A DNA stretch of 58,862 nucleotides from Mycobacterium sp. KBS0706. Its GTDB lineage: Bacteria; Pseudomonadota; Alphaproteobacteria; DSM-16000; Inquilinaceae. Where the stretch lies: assembly GCF_005938675.2 (NCBI RefSeq), contig NZ_VCCH02000050.1, positions 1-58,862 on the forward strand. The letters are read 5' to 3'. Numbering within the stretch: position 1 is the first letter of the stretch; each line of letters begins with the position of its first letter. The notes under the pieces are model-generated. The model did not search any database, had not been told where the DNA came from, and worked only from the letters and a program-made list of their open reading frames with translations. Below, piece by piece: positions 17,385 through 25,459 of this stretch. Position numbers and translations under genes: made by a program.

Positions 17385-18151
17385 TGAAGCCCGTGTTTAT
17401 CCCGAAAGTCTCCAACGTCATGGCCTGGCTGGGCGCCTTCAATGCGCTCAAGAACCGCGGCGCATCGGAAAGCTGCCTGATGCTGGTGGACGGCGAGCCC
17501 GGCCTCGGCAAGACCGGGACGGCGGTCTGGTGGGGCGTTCAGAACCAGGCGATCCATGTCCGCGCCAAGCAAGGCTGGACCCATAGCTGGTGCCTGCGGG
17601 ACATGTATGCCGCTGCCACGGGCCGGCCGTCCCAGACCCGCGACACGGCGAAGCTGTTCGAGGCAGTGGTGGCGGCGCTGACGGCGCGTCAGGCGCAGGC
17701 GGCCCGCTTGGGGCACGCCACCACCGTGATCCTGATCGACGAGGCTGACCACGCCGTCGCCGCCGGCCGGGACGTGGTCGAGGGCATCCGCGACATCACC
17801 GACCACCTGGAGATCCCGACCGTGCTGGTGGGCATGGACCGGATCAGGAAGCGGCTGGACCGGTATCCGCAGGTGGCCTCGCGCATCAGTCAGAAGGTCG
17901 AGTTCAAGCCGCTGTCCCTCGATGACGTGCGGTCGGTCATCTCCGGCATCAGCGAGGTCGAGGTCAAGGATGACCTCGTCGCCTACACGCACCGCGCCAG
18001 TGGCGGCTATATCCGCGAGCTGAAAGAGGCGGTGGCGGCGATCGAGCGCTTCGGCTTACGCCAGGCGGGCGCCCCGGTCGGCGTCGAGGCGATGCGCGGC
18101 CAGGTGCTGCTGCACAGCCGCGACACCGGCGCGCCGGTGGTGGTGGCCTGA
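17384..18151 (+). CDS. Transposition protein B (AAA+ ATPase)
   Basis: Target-choice ATPase that delivers target DNA to the transposase. 255 aa from ATG 17384. Walker A is GEPGLGKT (37-44), Walker B VILIDEADH, with sensor-like VLVGMDRIRKRL later. It is shorter than MuB (312 aa) and lacks its N-terminal HTH, as in B3-type phages and TniB-like proteins. Four-base overlaps on both sides show a tightly coupled A-B-next gene unit. Confidence 0.92.
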   Translation: MKPVFIPKVSNVMAWLGAFNALKNRGASESCLMLVDGEPGLGKTGTAVWWGVQNQAIHVRAKQGWTHSWCLRDMYAAATGRPSQTRDTAKLFEAVVAALTARQAQAARLGHATTVILIDEADHAVAAGRDVVEGIRDITDHLEIPTVLVGMDRIRKRLDRYPQVASRISQKVEFKPLSLDDVRSVISGISEVEVKDDLVAYTHRASGGYIRELKEAVAAIERFGLRQAGAPVGVEAMRGQVLLHSRDTGAPVVVA

Positions 18152-18717
18152 TGCGCGCGCTGCTGGATGCGCTGGCCGAGCCCGGCACCTGCGTCACCAT
18201 CGACCAGCTGCCGGGGCTGCTCGGCAAGAGCTACCGCGATGCCTGCACCGACTTGCGGCGCGCCTATGCGGCCGGACTGATCGAGCGCGCATCGGAGGGA
18301 TGCTACCGGCTGACCGAGCGCGGTCGGTCGGAAGACGTCGAGCCCCTGATGGTGATCACGGCGCCGACCTGCGTCGGCGGAGCTTGGGACGCCACGGAGC
18401 GGACCCGGATCTGGGCAGCGATGCGGCAGCTCGGCCGGTTCTGCCGCGCCGACCTCGCCGCAGCCGTCGCGCAGCCGGACAGCGATCGAAGGGCGCTGGA
18501 GAGTTCAACCCGCCGCTATATCGCCCAGCTGGTTGCCGCTGGCTATCTCGTGCCGCTGACCGGCCGGGTCAGGGTGGCTGCCCATCCCAATACCGGCCAG
18601 AAGCGCTATCGCCTGGTCCGCGACACCGGCCCTACCAGCCCGCTGGTGCGGCGAGACGGGTCCATCTTCGACCGCAACCTGGGCCGCGTGGTGACCGCCA
18701 ATGTCCAGGCCGATTGA
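18151..18717 (+). CDS. Early winged-helix protein, unknown
   Basis: 188 aa with ATG overlapping the B stop. It appears to hold two winged-helix units: residues about 1-55 (LLGKSYRDACTDLRRAYAAG, then LIERASEGCYRLTERG) and about 85-150 (IWAAMRQLGRFCRADLAAAV, then LVAAGYLVPLTGRVR). Such proteins often follow A-B in alphaproteobacterial Mu-like phages. No enzyme motif is seen; a DNA-binding role is inferred. Confidence 0.7.
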   Translation: MRALLDALAEPGTCVTIDQLPGLLGKSYRDACTDLRRAYAAGLIERASEGCYRLTERGRSEDVEPLMVITAPTCVGGAWDATERTRIWAAMRQLGRFCRADLAAAVAQPDSDRRALESSTRRYIAQLVAAGYLVPLTGRVRVAAHPNTGQKRYRLVRDTGPTSPLVRRDGSIFDRNLGRVVTANVQAD

Positions 18718-19042
18718 CCCCGCTGTGGTGGCGTTGCTGCGCGCCGAGACATCCCGGCGCGGCAGCATCCGGGCCGTGGCCGATGTCATCGGCCGCAGCC
18801 GCACCGCGGTGTCCCTGGCCCTCTCGGGCAAATACCCGGCCGCCGACACCAGCCGGTTCGAGGCGGCGGTGCTGGCCGCCCTCGACCAGGTCGAGTGTCC
18901 GTTCCTGGCCGAGCGCGTGCAGCGGGACCGCTGCCGTTTGGCGCTCGATCCCTGTCCTACCCACGCCCCGCATGCCGCTGCCCATTGGCGCGCCTGCCAA
19001 ACCTGCCCCAACAAGCCCCAGGAGGAGAGATCCCGTGGTTAA
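18701..19042 (+). CDS. Small HTH protein with cysteine-rich tail
   Basis: 113 aa, overlapping the previous gene by 17 bases. The first 60 residues form a LacI/Cro-like HTH (IRAVADVIGRSRTAVSLALS, GKYPAADTSRFEAAVLAAL). The tail CPTHAPHAAAHWRACQTCPN has C and H spaced as a possible metal site. Likely a phage regulator of the early operon. Confidence 0.72.
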   Translation: MSRPIDPAVVALLRAETSRRGSIRAVADVIGRSRTAVSLALSGKYPAADTSRFEAAVLAALDQVECPFLAERVQRDRCRLALDPCPTHAPHAAAHWRACQTCPNKPQEERSRG

Positions 19043-19268
19043 GTTGCTGTCGCCCTTGTCCCGCGAGCTGCATTCGATGCGGCGCAAGCTGGACACCCGC
19101 CTCAGTTCCCGCCAGCCGCTGAGCGAGGCCGAGGTGAAGCGGATGATCGAGCTGATCGGCATCATGGAGGTCGAGGCCGCCGCGCTTGAAAGCCGGCCGA
19201 CGGTCGCCGTGTCAGAGAAGACGCTCGACCTGGCCCGCCGTCTCGAAGCCGCGGGGATCGTTCCGTGA
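19035..19268 (+). CDS. Small early helical protein
   Basis: 77 aa from GTG 19035, directly preceded by a strong ribosome site (GGAGGAGA, 19021-19028). All-helical and charged (ELHSMRRKLDTRLSSRQPLS, EAEVKRMIELIGIMEVEAAA). Overlaps both neighbours by a few bases. Function unknown. Confidence 0.65.
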   Translation: MVKLLSPLSRELHSMRRKLDTRLSSRQPLSEAEVKRMIELIGIMEVEAAALESRPTVAVSEKTLDLARRLEAAGIVP

Positions 19269-19576
19269 CGGCCCGCCTCATCGGCCGCGAGGTCAGCTTC
19301 GCGCTGGCTGGCCACGGCACCGTGCGCGGCATCGTTCAGACCTATCGGCAGCTGCGAGGCAATCGCTATGCCGTGACGGCGACGAATGGCAACGAGACTC
19401 TGTCCGGCATCGTCGACGTCACTCCCGAAGGAGAGGTCGCAACCGTGATCGACGACGGCACGGCCGACCGGATCGCCCAGGCGATCCTGGACGGACGCTC
19501 GGTGCGGATGCCGATCGGGCGGCAGATGCATGCGCTCGCTGCCGCCTGGCTGAGCCGGCGGGGAGCGCGGCCATGA
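19265..19576 (+). CDS. Small early protein, unknown
   Basis: 103 aa from GTG 19265, which overlaps the previous stop (GTGA). The first half is predicted beta-rich (VSFALAGHGTVRGIVQTYRQ, RYAVTATNGNETLSGIVDV), like a small SH3-type barrel. The second half is helical. No family recognised. Confidence 0.6.
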   Translation: MTARLIGREVSFALAGHGTVRGIVQTYRQLRGNRYAVTATNGNETLSGIVDVTPEGEVATVIDDGTADRIAQAILDGRSVRMPIGRQMHALAAAWLSRRGARP

Positions 19577-19773
19577 ACACCGGCCTCCTGATCCTGGGGG
19601 TCTGGCTGGCCGGGTTGTCCGGTCTCGTCGGCGGCCTCGCTTGGCATGCCTACTGGCTGCACGGCGTCCGCGTGATCACGCGGCAGTTCATCGCCGAGAC
19701 CCTGATCCTGATCGCTCTCCTGTCCATCGTGCTCTACGGCCCGCATTTCGTGGGCCTGGGCACCCCGAATTGA
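19573..19773 (+). CDS. Small inner-membrane protein
   Basis: 66 aa from ATG 19573 (ATGA overlap with the previous stop). Two hydrophobic segments (LLILGVWLAGLSGLVGGLAW and FIAETLILIALLSIVLYGP) are separated by a short basic loop, so it is very probably a two-pass membrane protein. An early-expressed phage membrane protein could serve in superinfection exclusion, but that is only inference. Confidence 0.62.
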   Translation: MNTGLLILGVWLAGLSGLVGGLAWHAYWLHGVRVITRQFIAETLILIALLSIVLYGPHFVGLGTPN

Positions 19774-19781
19774 GGCGCTCC

Positions 19782-20087
19782 ATGACGATGATCCTGCCCG
19801 AGGGCGTGCGCGCCAGCGTCCGCCTGTTCCTGGTCGGTGCCGCCGGCGAGGAAGTTACCATCGAGGTCCCGAACTTGCAGTTCCTGCCTCCGATCCCGGC
19901 CCCGGCCGACCCGGCTGCCTTTCTGGAGGTCTGTCGGAGCCGGCTGCGTAACCCGGTGAAGGCGGTCGGCGCCTGGCGCTTCATGACTGACCGGGAGGTC
20001 GACGCCTTCCTGGCGCGGGAGAAGGAGGACGACGGCTTCAATGCCCACGGCTCCGGCCCGGTGCAGGTCGAGCGCTGCCATGGCTGA
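19782..20087 (+). CDS. Small early protein, unknown
   Basis: 101 aa from ATG 19782; an upstream in-frame opening is discarded because it overlaps the membrane gene. Beta-like N-terminus (ASVRLFLVGAAGEEVTIEVP) then helices. No family recognised. Confidence 0.55.
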   Translation: MTMILPEGVRASVRLFLVGAAGEEVTIEVPNLQFLPPIPAPADPAAFLEVCRSRLRNPVKAVGAWRFMTDREVDAFLAREKEDDGFNAHGSGPVQVERCHG

Positions 20088-20394
20088 TCTCGCTCTCGAC
20101 CCGCTGTCGGCCGGCATGGGCTTGACCCCGAACCAGGCCGACTGCATGCGCGTGATCCAGGAGCTGATGGATCTGTCGGGCGTCTGCCCGTCGTATCAGG
20201 AGCTGGCCGACGAACTGGACCTCCGGTCGAAGGGCGCGATCCATCGGCTCATCACCAAGCTGATCGAGCGCGGGCACCTGCGCCGGCAGCCGCACCACAG
20301 CCGCGCGCTGGAGATTCTCCGTCGCGTCCCCATGCCCACCATCGAGCCGACCTTCGTCCTCTCCGCCGATCTGGCGGAGCGGCGCGGCCAATAG
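20080..20394 (+). CDS. LexA-type winged-helix protein without peptidase domain
   Basis: 104 aa from ATG 20080. Residues about 15-80 match the LexA N-terminal DNA-binding domain: LTPNQADCMRVIQELMD, CPSYQELADELDLRSKGAIH and RLITKLIERGHLRRQPHHSR. The S24 peptidase half is missing, so it cannot self-cleave. It may compete for host LexA operators or act as a phage regulator; this is inference. Confidence 0.75.
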   Translation: MADLALDPLSAGMGLTPNQADCMRVIQELMDLSGVCPSYQELADELDLRSKGAIHRLITKLIERGHLRRQPHHSRALEILRRVPMPTIEPTFVLSADLAERRGQ

Positions 20395-20402
20395 GAGCGA
20401 CC

Positions 20403-20666
20403 ATGCCTCGCCGTCCTGCGCCCATCTCCTCCAGCGAAATCCGCCGCGCCCTCGAACGAGCCGACCAGGGCAAGGGGAACCAACTCGCCTGCCTTCTCAA
20501 GCGCTGCAGCCACGACGACCTGGCGGCCGCCTTCTCGCGTTGCGGCACCGATCTGGGAGGGGCACTGGCCTACATCGGCGGCCGGCAGGAGGCGCGGGAG
20601 GAGATCGCCACCTGGCGACGTTCGGCCCGGCATCAGGCCGATCGCCTTGACGCTGATGACCGCTAG
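20403..20666 (+). CDS. Small early protein, unknown
   Basis: 87 aa; ATG 20403 follows GGAGCGACC. Helical, with three cysteines (LACLLKRCSHDDLAAAFSRC). No family recognised. Confidence 0.55.
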   Translation: MPRRPAPISSSEIRRALERADQGKGNQLACLLKRCSHDDLAAAFSRCGTDLGGALAYIGGRQEAREEIATWRRSARHQADRLDADDR

Positions 20667-20679
20667 GAGGCCGCGGCAA

Positions 20680-21096
20680 ATGAACAGCCTCGAAGCGGCC
20701 CTGTGCCTTGCCAGGCTCAACCGGATTTTTCAGCAGACGCGCGGCCTGTCGCGGTCGGCGAAGTGGGCCGCGAACGAGACCGTATTCACCCTCGCCGCAG
20801 CGCTTATGCGCATCCAGACACCGGCCCGGTCGGCCCCCGACATGGCGATCACACGCGATGACGCACGGACGCTGGTGTCGGGCGTGGTCGAGATCATGGA
20901 GGGAGCCGGTATAGCGAGGCCGGACATCGCCGTCCTGTTCAACATCGTCATCCGCGGCCTGCCGTCGCCGGCGGCACGACCGCCTCTGCCCACCCCCGAG
21001 ATCCCGAACGGCTTCGTGCTGGTCCGCGATGACGTGCTGACGTCGTTGGCGGCCGGCATGCCCGTCTCGGCGACGGAGTCCGCCGATGCCCCGTAA
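20680..21096 (+). CDS. Small early protein, unknown
   Basis: 138 aa from ATG 20680, with AGGAGG about 10 bases upstream. Helical N-terminal region, then a proline-rich linker (PSPAARPPLPTPEIPNGF). Overlaps the next gene by 11 bases. No family recognised. Confidence 0.6.
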   Translation: MNSLEAALCLARLNRIFQQTRGLSRSAKWAANETVFTLAAALMRIQTPARSAPDMAITRDDARTLVSGVVEIMEGAGIARPDIAVLFNIVIRGLPSPAARPPLPTPEIPNGFVLVRDDVLTSLAAGMPVSATESADAP

Positions 21097-21583
21097 GCCT
21101 CCCGACGATCCTGTATTCGACCCCTTCTGGGCCGCCTTTCCACCGCGCCGGCCGAGCCCACGCGAGCGGGCCAGGAGGCGGTTCCACGCCCTCATCAAAG
21201 CCGGGATCGCGACGGCTGAGGAACTGACTGCAGCGGCCAGAGCCTATGCCGCCGAAAAGCGGGCAACGAAGGCCGACCCGCAATACAACTTGATGGCCTC
21301 GACCTTCCTCGCTGACGACTGCTGGCGCGACTACGTCCCCGCGGAGGACACGGCCGAGCCGTCGCCGGTCCCGGACCTGGATACGGGCGTCCATCCATTC
21401 GGGGGCCTGGTCGATCGGGTCGGCATCAAGAGATGGTCGACCTGGTTCCGACCGCTGCGTCTGGAGCGGGACGGTGACCTGAAGATCGTCATCGCCCCAT
21501 CCAAATTCCATGCCGACCGCATCCGAGCGGATTTCGAGCAGTTGCTCCGCGAGGCATGGGGCGAGGTCGAGGTGAGGCCGTGA
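21086..21583 (+). CDS. Replication-type protein with DnaA N-terminal-like domain
   Basis: 165 aa. The first 90 residues (DPFWAAFPPRRPSPRERARR, FHALIKAGIATAEELTAAAR, YNLMASTFLADDCWRDY) look like phage replication-protein or helicase-loader segments. The C-terminal 60 residues resemble DnaA domain I: W-x-x-WFRPL, then DGDLKIVIAPSKFHADRIR and a closing helix. In DnaA this domain binds DnaB helicase and regulators such as DiaA. A protein joining these parts could recruit host helicase to the phage strand-transfer product. Similarity is judged by eye only. Confidence 0.6.
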   Translation: MPRKPPDDPVFDPFWAAFPPRRPSPRERARRRFHALIKAGIATAEELTAAARAYAAEKRATKADPQYNLMASTFLADDCWRDYVPAEDTAEPSPVPDLDTGVHPFGGLVDRVGIKRWSTWFRPLRLERDGDLKIVIAPSKFHADRIRADFEQLLREAWGEVEVRP

Positions 21584-21987
21584 GCCGAACCGGTGCCATA
21601 GCCAAGATCCATGTCGCCAAGAAGCAACTCGGGCTGGACGACGCGACCTACCGTGCGGTGTTGCACCGGGTCACCGGCCAGGACAGCGCGGCCAGGCTCA
21701 ACGACGTTCAGCTCGGAAACGTGATCCGCGAATTCGTCCGGCTGGGCTGGAAGGACGGCGGCGCCGAGCTGCGCTTCGGCCGGACGCCGACAGGTCGACT
21801 GATCCGAATCCTCTGGCGAGACGTTGCACGCGAAAAGTCGGAGACAGCCCTGCGCTCGATGATCCGCCGCATCCTCGGGCTGGCCGAGGAAGTGATCCCG
21901 GAACCCGACATGCTGTCGGTCGCCGACGCCTCGAAGGTGGTCGAAGCTCTCAAGGCCATGCAGCGGCGGAGGGCTGGAGCGCGATGA
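21580..21987 (+). CDS. GemA-like regulatory protein (DUF1018)
   Basis: 135 aa from GTG 21580, overlapping the previous stop. The N-terminus AKIHVAKKQLGLDDATYRAV and LHRVTGQDSAARL is the hallmark of the Mu GemA (gp16) family, which alters host gene expression and DNA supercoiling early in infection. Usual family length is 130-170 aa. Directly followed by mor, the usual order. Confidence 0.88.
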   Translation: MSRTGAIAKIHVAKKQLGLDDATYRAVLHRVTGQDSAARLNDVQLGNVIREFVRLGWKDGGAELRFGRTPTGRLIRILWRDVAREKSETALRSMIRRILGLAEEVIPEPDMLSVADASKVVEALKAMQRRRAGAR

Positions 21988-22379
21988 CGGCTCCGGTCAC
22001 CCCGGACTACTTCCCCGGCCTGCTTTACGACCTGGCCGTTGCCGGCTATGTCCGCGAGGCGCGTGCGCTGGCGAAGATCTGGGGTGGCGGCAAGCGCTAT
22101 ATTCCCGGCATCGAGCACGTGCGGCCGACGTCGCCCTTGGTCGGCATCATTGGCCTGGAGGCAACCCGCGTCCTCGCGGAACTTCACGGGCCGGGGCACA
22201 AGCTGATCCCCCGCGCAGCGGGTGATGGCGCGCTGGTCCGCGAGATCCTGCAGCATCCAGGCGGAACGCGTGCCTGCGCACGGGACCTTGGCTGCACCGA
22301 GGAATGGGTGCGCCGCGTTCGCAAGCGTCCGCGGAGTGGCGATGATCCGCAGGGCGATCTGTTTGGCGCCGGTTCCTGA
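21984..22379 (+). CDS. mor: Mor-like middle/late transcription activator
   Basis: 131 aa, ATGA overlap with the GemA gene. The Mor/C family signature is present: a dimerisation region with GGGKRYIPG and a C-terminal HTH (GTRACARDLGCTEEWVRRVR). In Mu, Mor activates the middle promoter and its paralogue C the late ones, binding dyads just upstream of weak promoters. No second paralogue (C) is found in this prophage, so this protein may serve both roles; the dyads at 25360 and 34912 are candidate sites. Confidence 0.85.
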   Translation: MTAPVTPDYFPGLLYDLAVAGYVREARALAKIWGGGKRYIPGIEHVRPTSPLVGIIGLEATRVLAELHGPGHKLIPRAAGDGALVREILQHPGGTRACARDLGCTEEWVRRVRKRPRSGDDPQGDLFGAGS

Positions 22380-22380
22380 A

Positions 22381-22392
22381 TTGGCATCGATT
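22381..22392 (+). promoter_or_regulatory. Second copy of early-operator half-site
   Basis: TTGGCATCGATT here is identical to 14388-14399 in the early operator region. It lies 2 bases after the mor stop and about 65 bases after the end of the leftward ATPase gene would be reached by its transcript. A repressor or Ner site at this spot could isolate the cargo module from the early operon. Confidence 0.45.
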
Positions 22393-22456
22393 CTGGGTAT
22401 GGTCGGCGACAGCTACCGTCCGCAACAGAGGGATGGAAGCAGTTTCGAACGCTCCC

Positions 22457-24940
22457 TCAGGCCCCCACTACCGGGGCTCCCGCAAACTCGAACTGCGCCT
22501 CGCAGCCACCATGCGCACATACCGGCTTTTTAAGGGTCAAGGGCCGCTGGAATTTCGTTCGACTGCACTTCTTGCAGGCAAACTGGCTGCGGAAAGTCTT
22601 GAACTCCTCCCAGCGCGCTTTCTCGTCACCAATCGAACCGTCGCCATAGGGCCCGTCTTGGAAGTGGCTGCCAAAATTCTCGATCTCGCCCTTCACCAAA
22701 CTGTCGAGGAACCGGTTGTTGACGCCCGGCACCAGCGCCGGCACCAGCTTGGCATCCTTGAGCAGGCTGGCGAGCGCTGAAGCCAACTCGCTGCGTTCGT
22801 AGGAGTAGGCCCTCTCCAGCTGTCGGATGCGTACGCTGACCCCGAAATCCCGGCAAACGCCGAGAAGCCATTCCTCCTCTGCCTGGCGCATCTCGTTGGC
22901 CGCCGACTGGCCAGCCTCCCAACGTGCCTCGATCATCTCATCGCTGACCTTATGATCAGCGAAACGCGGCCCGTAGGCCGGGTCGAGGCCAATGATCCGG
23001 GTGAAGTGCCACGCTTTCGCCTCGAGCTGATCCTTCAAATAATTGAAGAATCGCTCGTCGTGGGTGGTGATCAGGATCTGGCAGTCGCCGAACATGGTGG
23101 CGATCAGCCCGGCGATGGTGCGCCGATGATCGGCATCGTAGGAGGTGACGATGTCATCCAGCGCGATTATGGGCGCGCCAACATTGAATTGCTGGATCGC
23201 CGCCATCCGCAACGCCAGCGCCACCGAATGGATCTGTGAGTCGCTCAAATAGCCACCCGGCTGCACGCCCGTGCGGTTCTTGGCAAAATCGATCAGGAGG
23301 TTGAGCCGCTGCTGGTTCGTATCGTCTTCCGCCGGCAGCTCCAGCCGGATTGGCGTGGCGCCAGCGCCCTGGATCCGCTTGTAGATATCGTTCATCGGCG
23401 TCTGAAGTTTGTCGAGTAGGGCCTGCACCTTCTTGCGGATCTCAGCCGAGATTATCGTGGCCTGCGCCGTCAAGGCATTGGAGAGTTTCCCCACTTCATC
23501 GCGCGTCCGCAGCGCAAGGTCCCTCTCGGTTTGCAGCTCCAGAAGCCGATCGATCTTCGCCTTGGCCTTGATATAGGTGTGGTCGCCTTGCTTCGATTCG
23601 ATGTCGGCGATGGCCTGATCGAGCGTGGCGAGGAGCTTAGAGATTGCCGCAACAATACCGGCTGGAGCTGCAACAGCGGTCTGAGGCCAGCCGGCGATGC
23701 CCGCTTGATACGCGATGAGATCGGCTTTCAATGCCGCCTCGCCATCGCCGAGGAGGCCAATCAGCCCGGGCAGAGCTGCCACCAACTGGGTATGTGCTTT
23801 GATCGCCGCAGTCTTGGCGTCGTCGAGCGCCTTCTTAGCGGCGGCGTAGTCCGCCAACTCCTCAAGGTGCTTGGCGAGGTGTTCCCGAATCGTCTCAGCG
23901 CTACCCGCCGCCGTATCCGCGACTGGTGTTGCGCAGACCGGACAAATGTCAGGTGCCGCCACCCCTTCGGCAAAAAGCGGTTCTGCGGCTTTCCACAAAG
24001 CCTGAAACACGGTGCTCGCCGCCTTACCGCGTTCTTCCGTTTCCTTACTCGCCGCCGCCGACAGCGTCTCGACAGCCGCGCCAAAGGTCGGAATGGCACC
24101 GCTGACGACAGTGCCGCCGCTCTCCGCGTCCGTCGTCTCCGCCCGCAAAGCGGCAGCCGCATTGCGGATCTGGCGCAAGCCCGCAAGTCCGATCTTGTTC
24201 TCCTCGGCCTTGGCGCGTACTTCCAGTTCGAGATAGGCCGGATCGCCGGCCGCCACCGCCGCCAGCACCAGCGCCGGATCGAGTGGCGCCAGGACCGACA
24301 CGTTGGCGTGGGCAAGCACCGTGGCCGAATCCCAGGCTTTCACCCCCTGGGCCGTCTCCTTGGCAAGCTGGGTGTCTACGCGCTGCAGCGCCGTCTCGTC
24401 CTCGGCCGCGGCCTTCACCTGCGCGCGCAGCGAACGAATGTTCTTCTGCACCTCAACCAGAGGCCCCAGCTGCAGCCAATTGGCGACATCCGCATAGCGC
24501 TGTTCAGGCTTGTGCGTTTCGACGAACGTGCGCAGCGCATGCCCGCGGATGATCGGCGGCACCGCGAAGCAGGCGTTCACAGTTGCGGCCACCGCCGGCA
24601 TCGGTCGCTTCGCCCCCGTCGCCGGTCGGCTGCCATTGGTGACAACCTTGCCCGAGACCACGCCGATCGTAACTGCCGACGCGATATTCGCCTCCTCAGC
24701 CAGATTGTGCGCCAGTGCCACGGGACCAGCCTGGTTGTTGATGGCGCGCTGTCCGAGCCGTTCGAGCGTTCCGTCCTCGGAGAACATGAACTCCAGCGCA
24801 TCGATGACGCTGGACTTGCCGCTGCCGTTCGGCGCGAAGATCGCCAGGCAACGCTTCTTGCTGAAATCGAACGTCTTCGGTTGGAGATACGCGCGGAACC
24901 CGGAAAGTCCCAAGGACTGGAGGAAGTATGGGTCAGCCAT
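22457..24940 (-). CDS. Rad50/SMC-like ATPase with zinc-hook and C-terminal zinc ribbon (cargo)
   Basis: 827 aa, leftward, opposite to all nearby phage genes. Walker A APNGSGKSS is at 36-44 after an ABC/RecF-type opening (LGLSGFRAYLQPKTFDF). Long helices flank a CPVC motif near residue 333, placed like a Rad50 zinc hook. The second ATPase half has an LSDSQ signature and Walker B IIALDDIVTSYD, with DD where DE is usual, then LITTHDERFF. A further 200-residue domain ends in a C-x2-C zinc ribbon (FACKKCSRTKF). Such ATPases are common in anti-phage systems (RloC, Lamassu, ABC-three-component types), but the C-terminal domain matches none I recognise. Coupled to the 80-aa gene upstream. Confidence 0.8.
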   Translation of the reverse strand: MADPYFLQSLGLSGFRAYLQPKTFDFSKKRCLAIFAPNGSGKSSVIDALEFMFSEDGTLERLGQRAINNQAGPVALAHNLAEEANIASAVTIGVVSGKVVTNGSRPATGAKRPMPAVAATVNACFAVPPIIRGHALRTFVETHKPEQRYADVANWLQLGPLVEVQKNIRSLRAQVKAAAEDETALQRVDTQLAKETAQGVKAWDSATVLAHANVSVLAPLDPALVLAAVAAGDPAYLELEVRAKAEENKIGLAGLRQIRNAAAALRAETTDAESGGTVVSGAIPTFGAAVETLSAAASKETEERGKAASTVFQALWKAAEPLFAEGVAAPDICPVCATPVADTAAGSAETIREHLAKHLEELADYAAAKKALDDAKTAAIKAHTQLVAALPGLIGLLGDGEAALKADLIAYQAGIAGWPQTAVAAPAGIVAAISKLLATLDQAIADIESKQGDHTYIKAKAKIDRLLELQTERDLALRTRDEVGKLSNALTAQATIISAEIRKKVQALLDKLQTPMNDIYKRIQGAGATPIRLELPAEDDTNQQRLNLLIDFAKNRTGVQPGGYLSDSQIHSVALALRMAAIQQFNVGAPIIALDDIVTSYDADHRRTIAGLIATMFGDCQILITTHDERFFNYLKDQLEAKAWHFTRIIGLDPAYGPRFADHKVSDEMIEARWEAGQSAANEMRQAEEEWLLGVCRDFGVSVRIRQLERAYSYERSELASALASLLKDAKLVPALVPGVNNRFLDSLVKGEIENFGSHFQDGPYGDGSIGDEKARWEEFKTFRSQFACKKCSRTKFQRPLTLKKPVCAHGGCEAQFEFAGAPVVGA

Positions 24941-25175
24941 TGGCCACCTCCGGCTGCGAAGGATTTGCGCGTTCGCTTGCGAGTTTCAGGATCGCGTCCT
25001 TGGCCACAGTTACGGCGTTCTGCGCGGGCGCCGCTTTCAGGATGTGCGTCTTAAGGATGTCCGCCATGCCGACATCGGCACCTTCCTTCGCCTTCAGATT
25101 TTCTCCTAAGGTCTTAAGAAATGCGTCCGGCGTATCTGCCGACTCTGCTTCAAATTCCATGTGGATATCCCTCAT
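24933..25175 (-). CDS. 80-aa partner of the Rad50-like ATPase
   Basis: 80 aa from ATG 25175 (or 75 aa from the ATG at 25160), overlapping the ATPase start by 8 bases, which implies coupled expression and probably complex formation. Acidic N-terminus (MEFEAESADTPDAFLKTLGE) followed by a helix and a lysine-containing middle. It resembles the small middle components that accompany ABC ATPases in some defence operons only in size and place; no sequence family was recognised. An AT-rich stretch at about 25180-25215 should hold the leftward promoter. Confidence 0.65.
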   Translation of the reverse strand: MRDIHMEFEAESADTPDAFLKTLGENLKAKEGADVGMADILKTHILKAAPAQNAVTVAKDAILKLASERANPSQPEVANG

Positions 25176-25359
25176 GCCTACATTACTAATTCAACATAAA
25201 ATATCGTTAACTTAGCGCTTGGTTTCTGGACCAGTCAAGGCACTTAGGAAGGGTGGGATTGTCGGTTAAACTCCAGGCCAGAGACAAAAATCGGTCGATG
25301 ATCGAGGCTGTTGGCACTGAAGGAGAAGCGTCGTAGGTTTCCCGAGCCATAAAGCACTC

Positions 25360-25388
25360 TGACCCAACTCCGTTGGGTCAATTCGCCG
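25360..25388 (+). promoter_or_regulatory. Late-control dyad, copy 1 (before lysis genes)
   Basis: TGACCCAAC (25360-25368), N3, GTTGGGTCA (25372-25380) is a perfect 9-bp dyad followed by ATTCGCC. The same element recurs at 34912-34940. A -10-like TTTTAT lies at 25404-25409, about 34 bases from the dyad centre, the geometry of Mor/C activated promoters. The remainder of 25176-25459 has no gene. Confidence 0.65.
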
Positions 25389-25408
25389 CCCCTGAGGCGG
25401 CGTTTTTA
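25385..25408 (+). terminator. Intrinsic terminator-like hairpin before the endolysin
   Basis: GCCGCC (25385-25390), loop CCTGA, GGCGGC (25396-25401), then GTTTTT. It could stop transcripts arriving from the left, leaving the lysis operon to its own promoter. It overlaps the proposed -10 region, so one of the two readings may be wrong. Confidence 0.5.
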
Positions 25409-25459
25409 TGTCGGGCACCCGGCGGCCGAGCCGCCCCCTCTGCGGAGCTGTGCCCGACC

